This document shows, one piece after another, positions 6,707 to 7,352 of a stretch of 7,352 nucleotides of DNA; the first letter of the stretch is position 1; the number at the start of each line of letters is the position of its first letter. Origin of the DNA: CSBr16-57R1 sp041163265 (GTDB taxonomy: Bacteria; Actinomycetota; Nitriliruptoria; Nitriliruptorales; Nitriliruptoraceae); the NCBI GenBank assembly GCA_041163265.1, contig JBEARL010000063.1, positions 1 to 7,352 of the forward strand. The letters are read 5' to 3'. The position numbers and the translations under genes were made by a program. The notes beneath the pieces are model-generated. The model searched no databases. It had not been told where the DNA came from and saw only the letters and a list, made by a program, of their open reading frames with translations.

Positions 6707-6904
6707 TCAGGCCCCGCGGAGGACGACGGCCTGCGCGACCGTCACCGCGCCGTCGCGGTCGCTCGCGATGACCGGCTCGCCGTACAGGACGTACCCGCCC
6801 TCGAGGTGGCGGCTGACCTTCTCGCAGAACTCGCGGTCGCCCGTCCCCGTCAGCAGCTTGTAGCGGAGCGGCTCGCTCGCCGTCTCCGGGACCGTGTCGG
6901 CCAC
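6707..6904 (-). CDS. Small DUF1737 domain protein
   Basis: A 65-residue soluble protein matching the DUF1737 family, a short domain of unknown function. Family marks are YKLLTG (15-20) near the start, an FCEKV helix (26-30), the glycine-aromatic turn GGYVLYGEP (36-44), and a final strand VAQAVV (56-61). After about 14 variable residues the domain fills the whole protein, so it is complete. The start is GTG at 6904 with a strong ribosome site five bases upstream. It lies 28 nt after the sortase stop and four bases before metZ, so it is probably co-expressed with both. I cannot say whether it serves either neighbour. Confidence 0.85.
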   Translation of the reverse strand: MADTVPETASEPLRYKLLTGTGDREFCEKVSRHLEGGYVLYGEPVIASDRDGAVTVAQAVVLRGA

Positions 6905-6909
6905 GCGGG

Positions 6910-6918
6910 TCCTCCCCC
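6910..6918 (-). promoter_or_regulatory. Strong ribosome-binding site of the DUF1737 gene
   Basis: On the minus strand GGGGGAGGA ends five bases before the GTG at 6904. It is the best Shine-Dalgarno sequence in the window and confirms the GTG start. It suggests that the DUF1737-metZ-DUF554 trio is translated well even though metZ and DUF554 lack strong sites of their own. Confidence 0.7.
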
Positions 6919-6932
6919 TCGCCGCGCGCAGC

Positions 6933-7352
6933 CTACGACCGCGCCGCGCCCCCGGGACCGTCGACCGGGACCGCCCAGACGATCACGTTCTCGGCGTACC
7001 GCCGGGCGACGGGATCGAACGCCCCGCCGCACGTGACGAGCGCCAGCACCGGCGGGCCGTGCAGCGCCGAGAGACGACCGACCGGCAGCTCCTCCTTCGC
7101 GACGGACACCCGTCCGACGACCCGCCAGGCCGCCGCCCGACCGCCGGCGTCGGTCAGCACCACCCGGTCCCCGACCGCGAGCTCGACGAGGCCCGCGAAG
7201 GCGCCGAGGCCCTCGGTCCGGCTGTCGACGTGGGCGGCGAGGACGGCCGTGCCCGGCTCGCCCGGCACCGCGGTGCGCCGGTCCCACCCGACGACCGCCG
7301 GCGAGGCGGGGATCGCGACGTCGCCGGCGGCGTCGAGGCCGACCGGCTCGAC
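6933..7352 (-). CDS. Class F sortase (N-terminus beyond right edge)
   Basis: The visible 139 residues are the catalytic beta-barrel of a class F (actinobacterial type) sortase, a membrane-bound transpeptidase that cleaves a C-terminal sorting signal and links the protein to the wall or another acceptor. The frame is open to the window edge. It begins with EPVGLDAAG, IPASP and VVGWD (visible residues 2-24), all typical lead-in motifs. An in-frame GTG at 7268 is therefore internal, and the signal/membrane anchor lies outside the window. Catalytic residues: His at 41 (in GTAVLAAHVDSR), Cys at 108 (in LALVTCGGAFD) and the Arg at 117 or 118 just before YAENVIVWAVPV. The GDRVVLTDAGG beta-turn (61-71) and KEELP (86-90) are also family-like. 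The stop is TAG at 6935. The exported protein at 4657-1667 is a plausible substrate. DUF1737 follows after 28 nt. Confidence 0.93.
   Translation of the reverse strand, partial: VEPVGLDAAGDVAIPASPAVVGWDRRTAVPGEPGTAVLAAHVDSRTEGLGAFAGLVELAVGDRVVLTDAGGRAAAWRVVGRVSVAKEELPVGRLSALHGPPVLALVTCGGAFDPVARRYAENVIVWAVPVDGPGGAARS

Noticed and set aside
4299..6771. Several long plus-strand frames (4299-5963, 4688-6091, 5641-6771)
   Set aside because: They lie antisense to DUF554 and metZ, both of which are recognised with conserved residues. The plus-strand products are Arg/Ala/Ser/Pro-rich shadows.
6703..6932. Methionine or S-adenosylmethionine riboswitch upstream of metZ
   Set aside because: Only four bases separate metZ from the DUF1737 stop, and the 28-nt gap before DUF1737 is too short. 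Any such control would lie upstream of the sortase, outside the window.
7266..7268. In-frame GTG as the sortase start
   Set aside because: The same frame is open to the window edge and upstream codons encode conserved class F lead-in motifs (PVGLDAAG, VVGWD). A start here would leave no membrane anchor.

Overview
The window is very GC-rich, with GTG as the start codon of four of the five genes whose start is visible. It looks chromosomal and actinobacterial. Support comes from a class F sortase, an actinobacterial-style MetZ, and an exported protein with a C-terminal wall-anchor-like tail. I cannot fix the class or genus from sequence alone. All six genes I can support lie on the minus strand, so the text reads from the right edge to the left.

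Right part (about 7352 to 4781): a compact four-gene run. It contains a class F sortase (5' end beyond the right edge), a 65-residue DUF1737 protein, O-succinylhomoserine sulfhydrylase (metZ) and a DUF554 membrane protein. The gaps are 28 nt, 4 nt and a 4-nt GTGA overlap, as expected for one transcript with translational coupling. Two back-to-back GC hairpins follow the DUF554 stop and probably end this unit.

Middle (4657 to 1667): a 996-residue exported protein. It has a signal peptide, a large unrecognised N-terminal region with Asp-rich loops, about three tandem Big_1-like Ig folds with paired cysteines, and a C-terminal LPAGG / hydrophobic / Arg-rich tail. The tail has the architecture of a sortase sorting signal with a variant pentapeptide, and the neighbouring sortase is the obvious candidate partner.

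Left part (1634 to 1 and beyond): the most unusual feature. It is a minus-strand gene, open for 544 codons to the left edge, encoding an extreme Ala/Val/Arg-rich protein with a clear 11-residue (hendecad) repeat. I saw no Lys, Asn or Cys in it, and by hand count Arg outnumbers Asp+Glu about five to one in its helical part. It starts 32 nt after the exported protein's stop, with a good ribosome-binding site, so the two are probably co-expressed. Long open frames on the plus strand here are by-products of its composition. The function is unknown; a helical protein binding a polyanion or a membrane surface is my inference.
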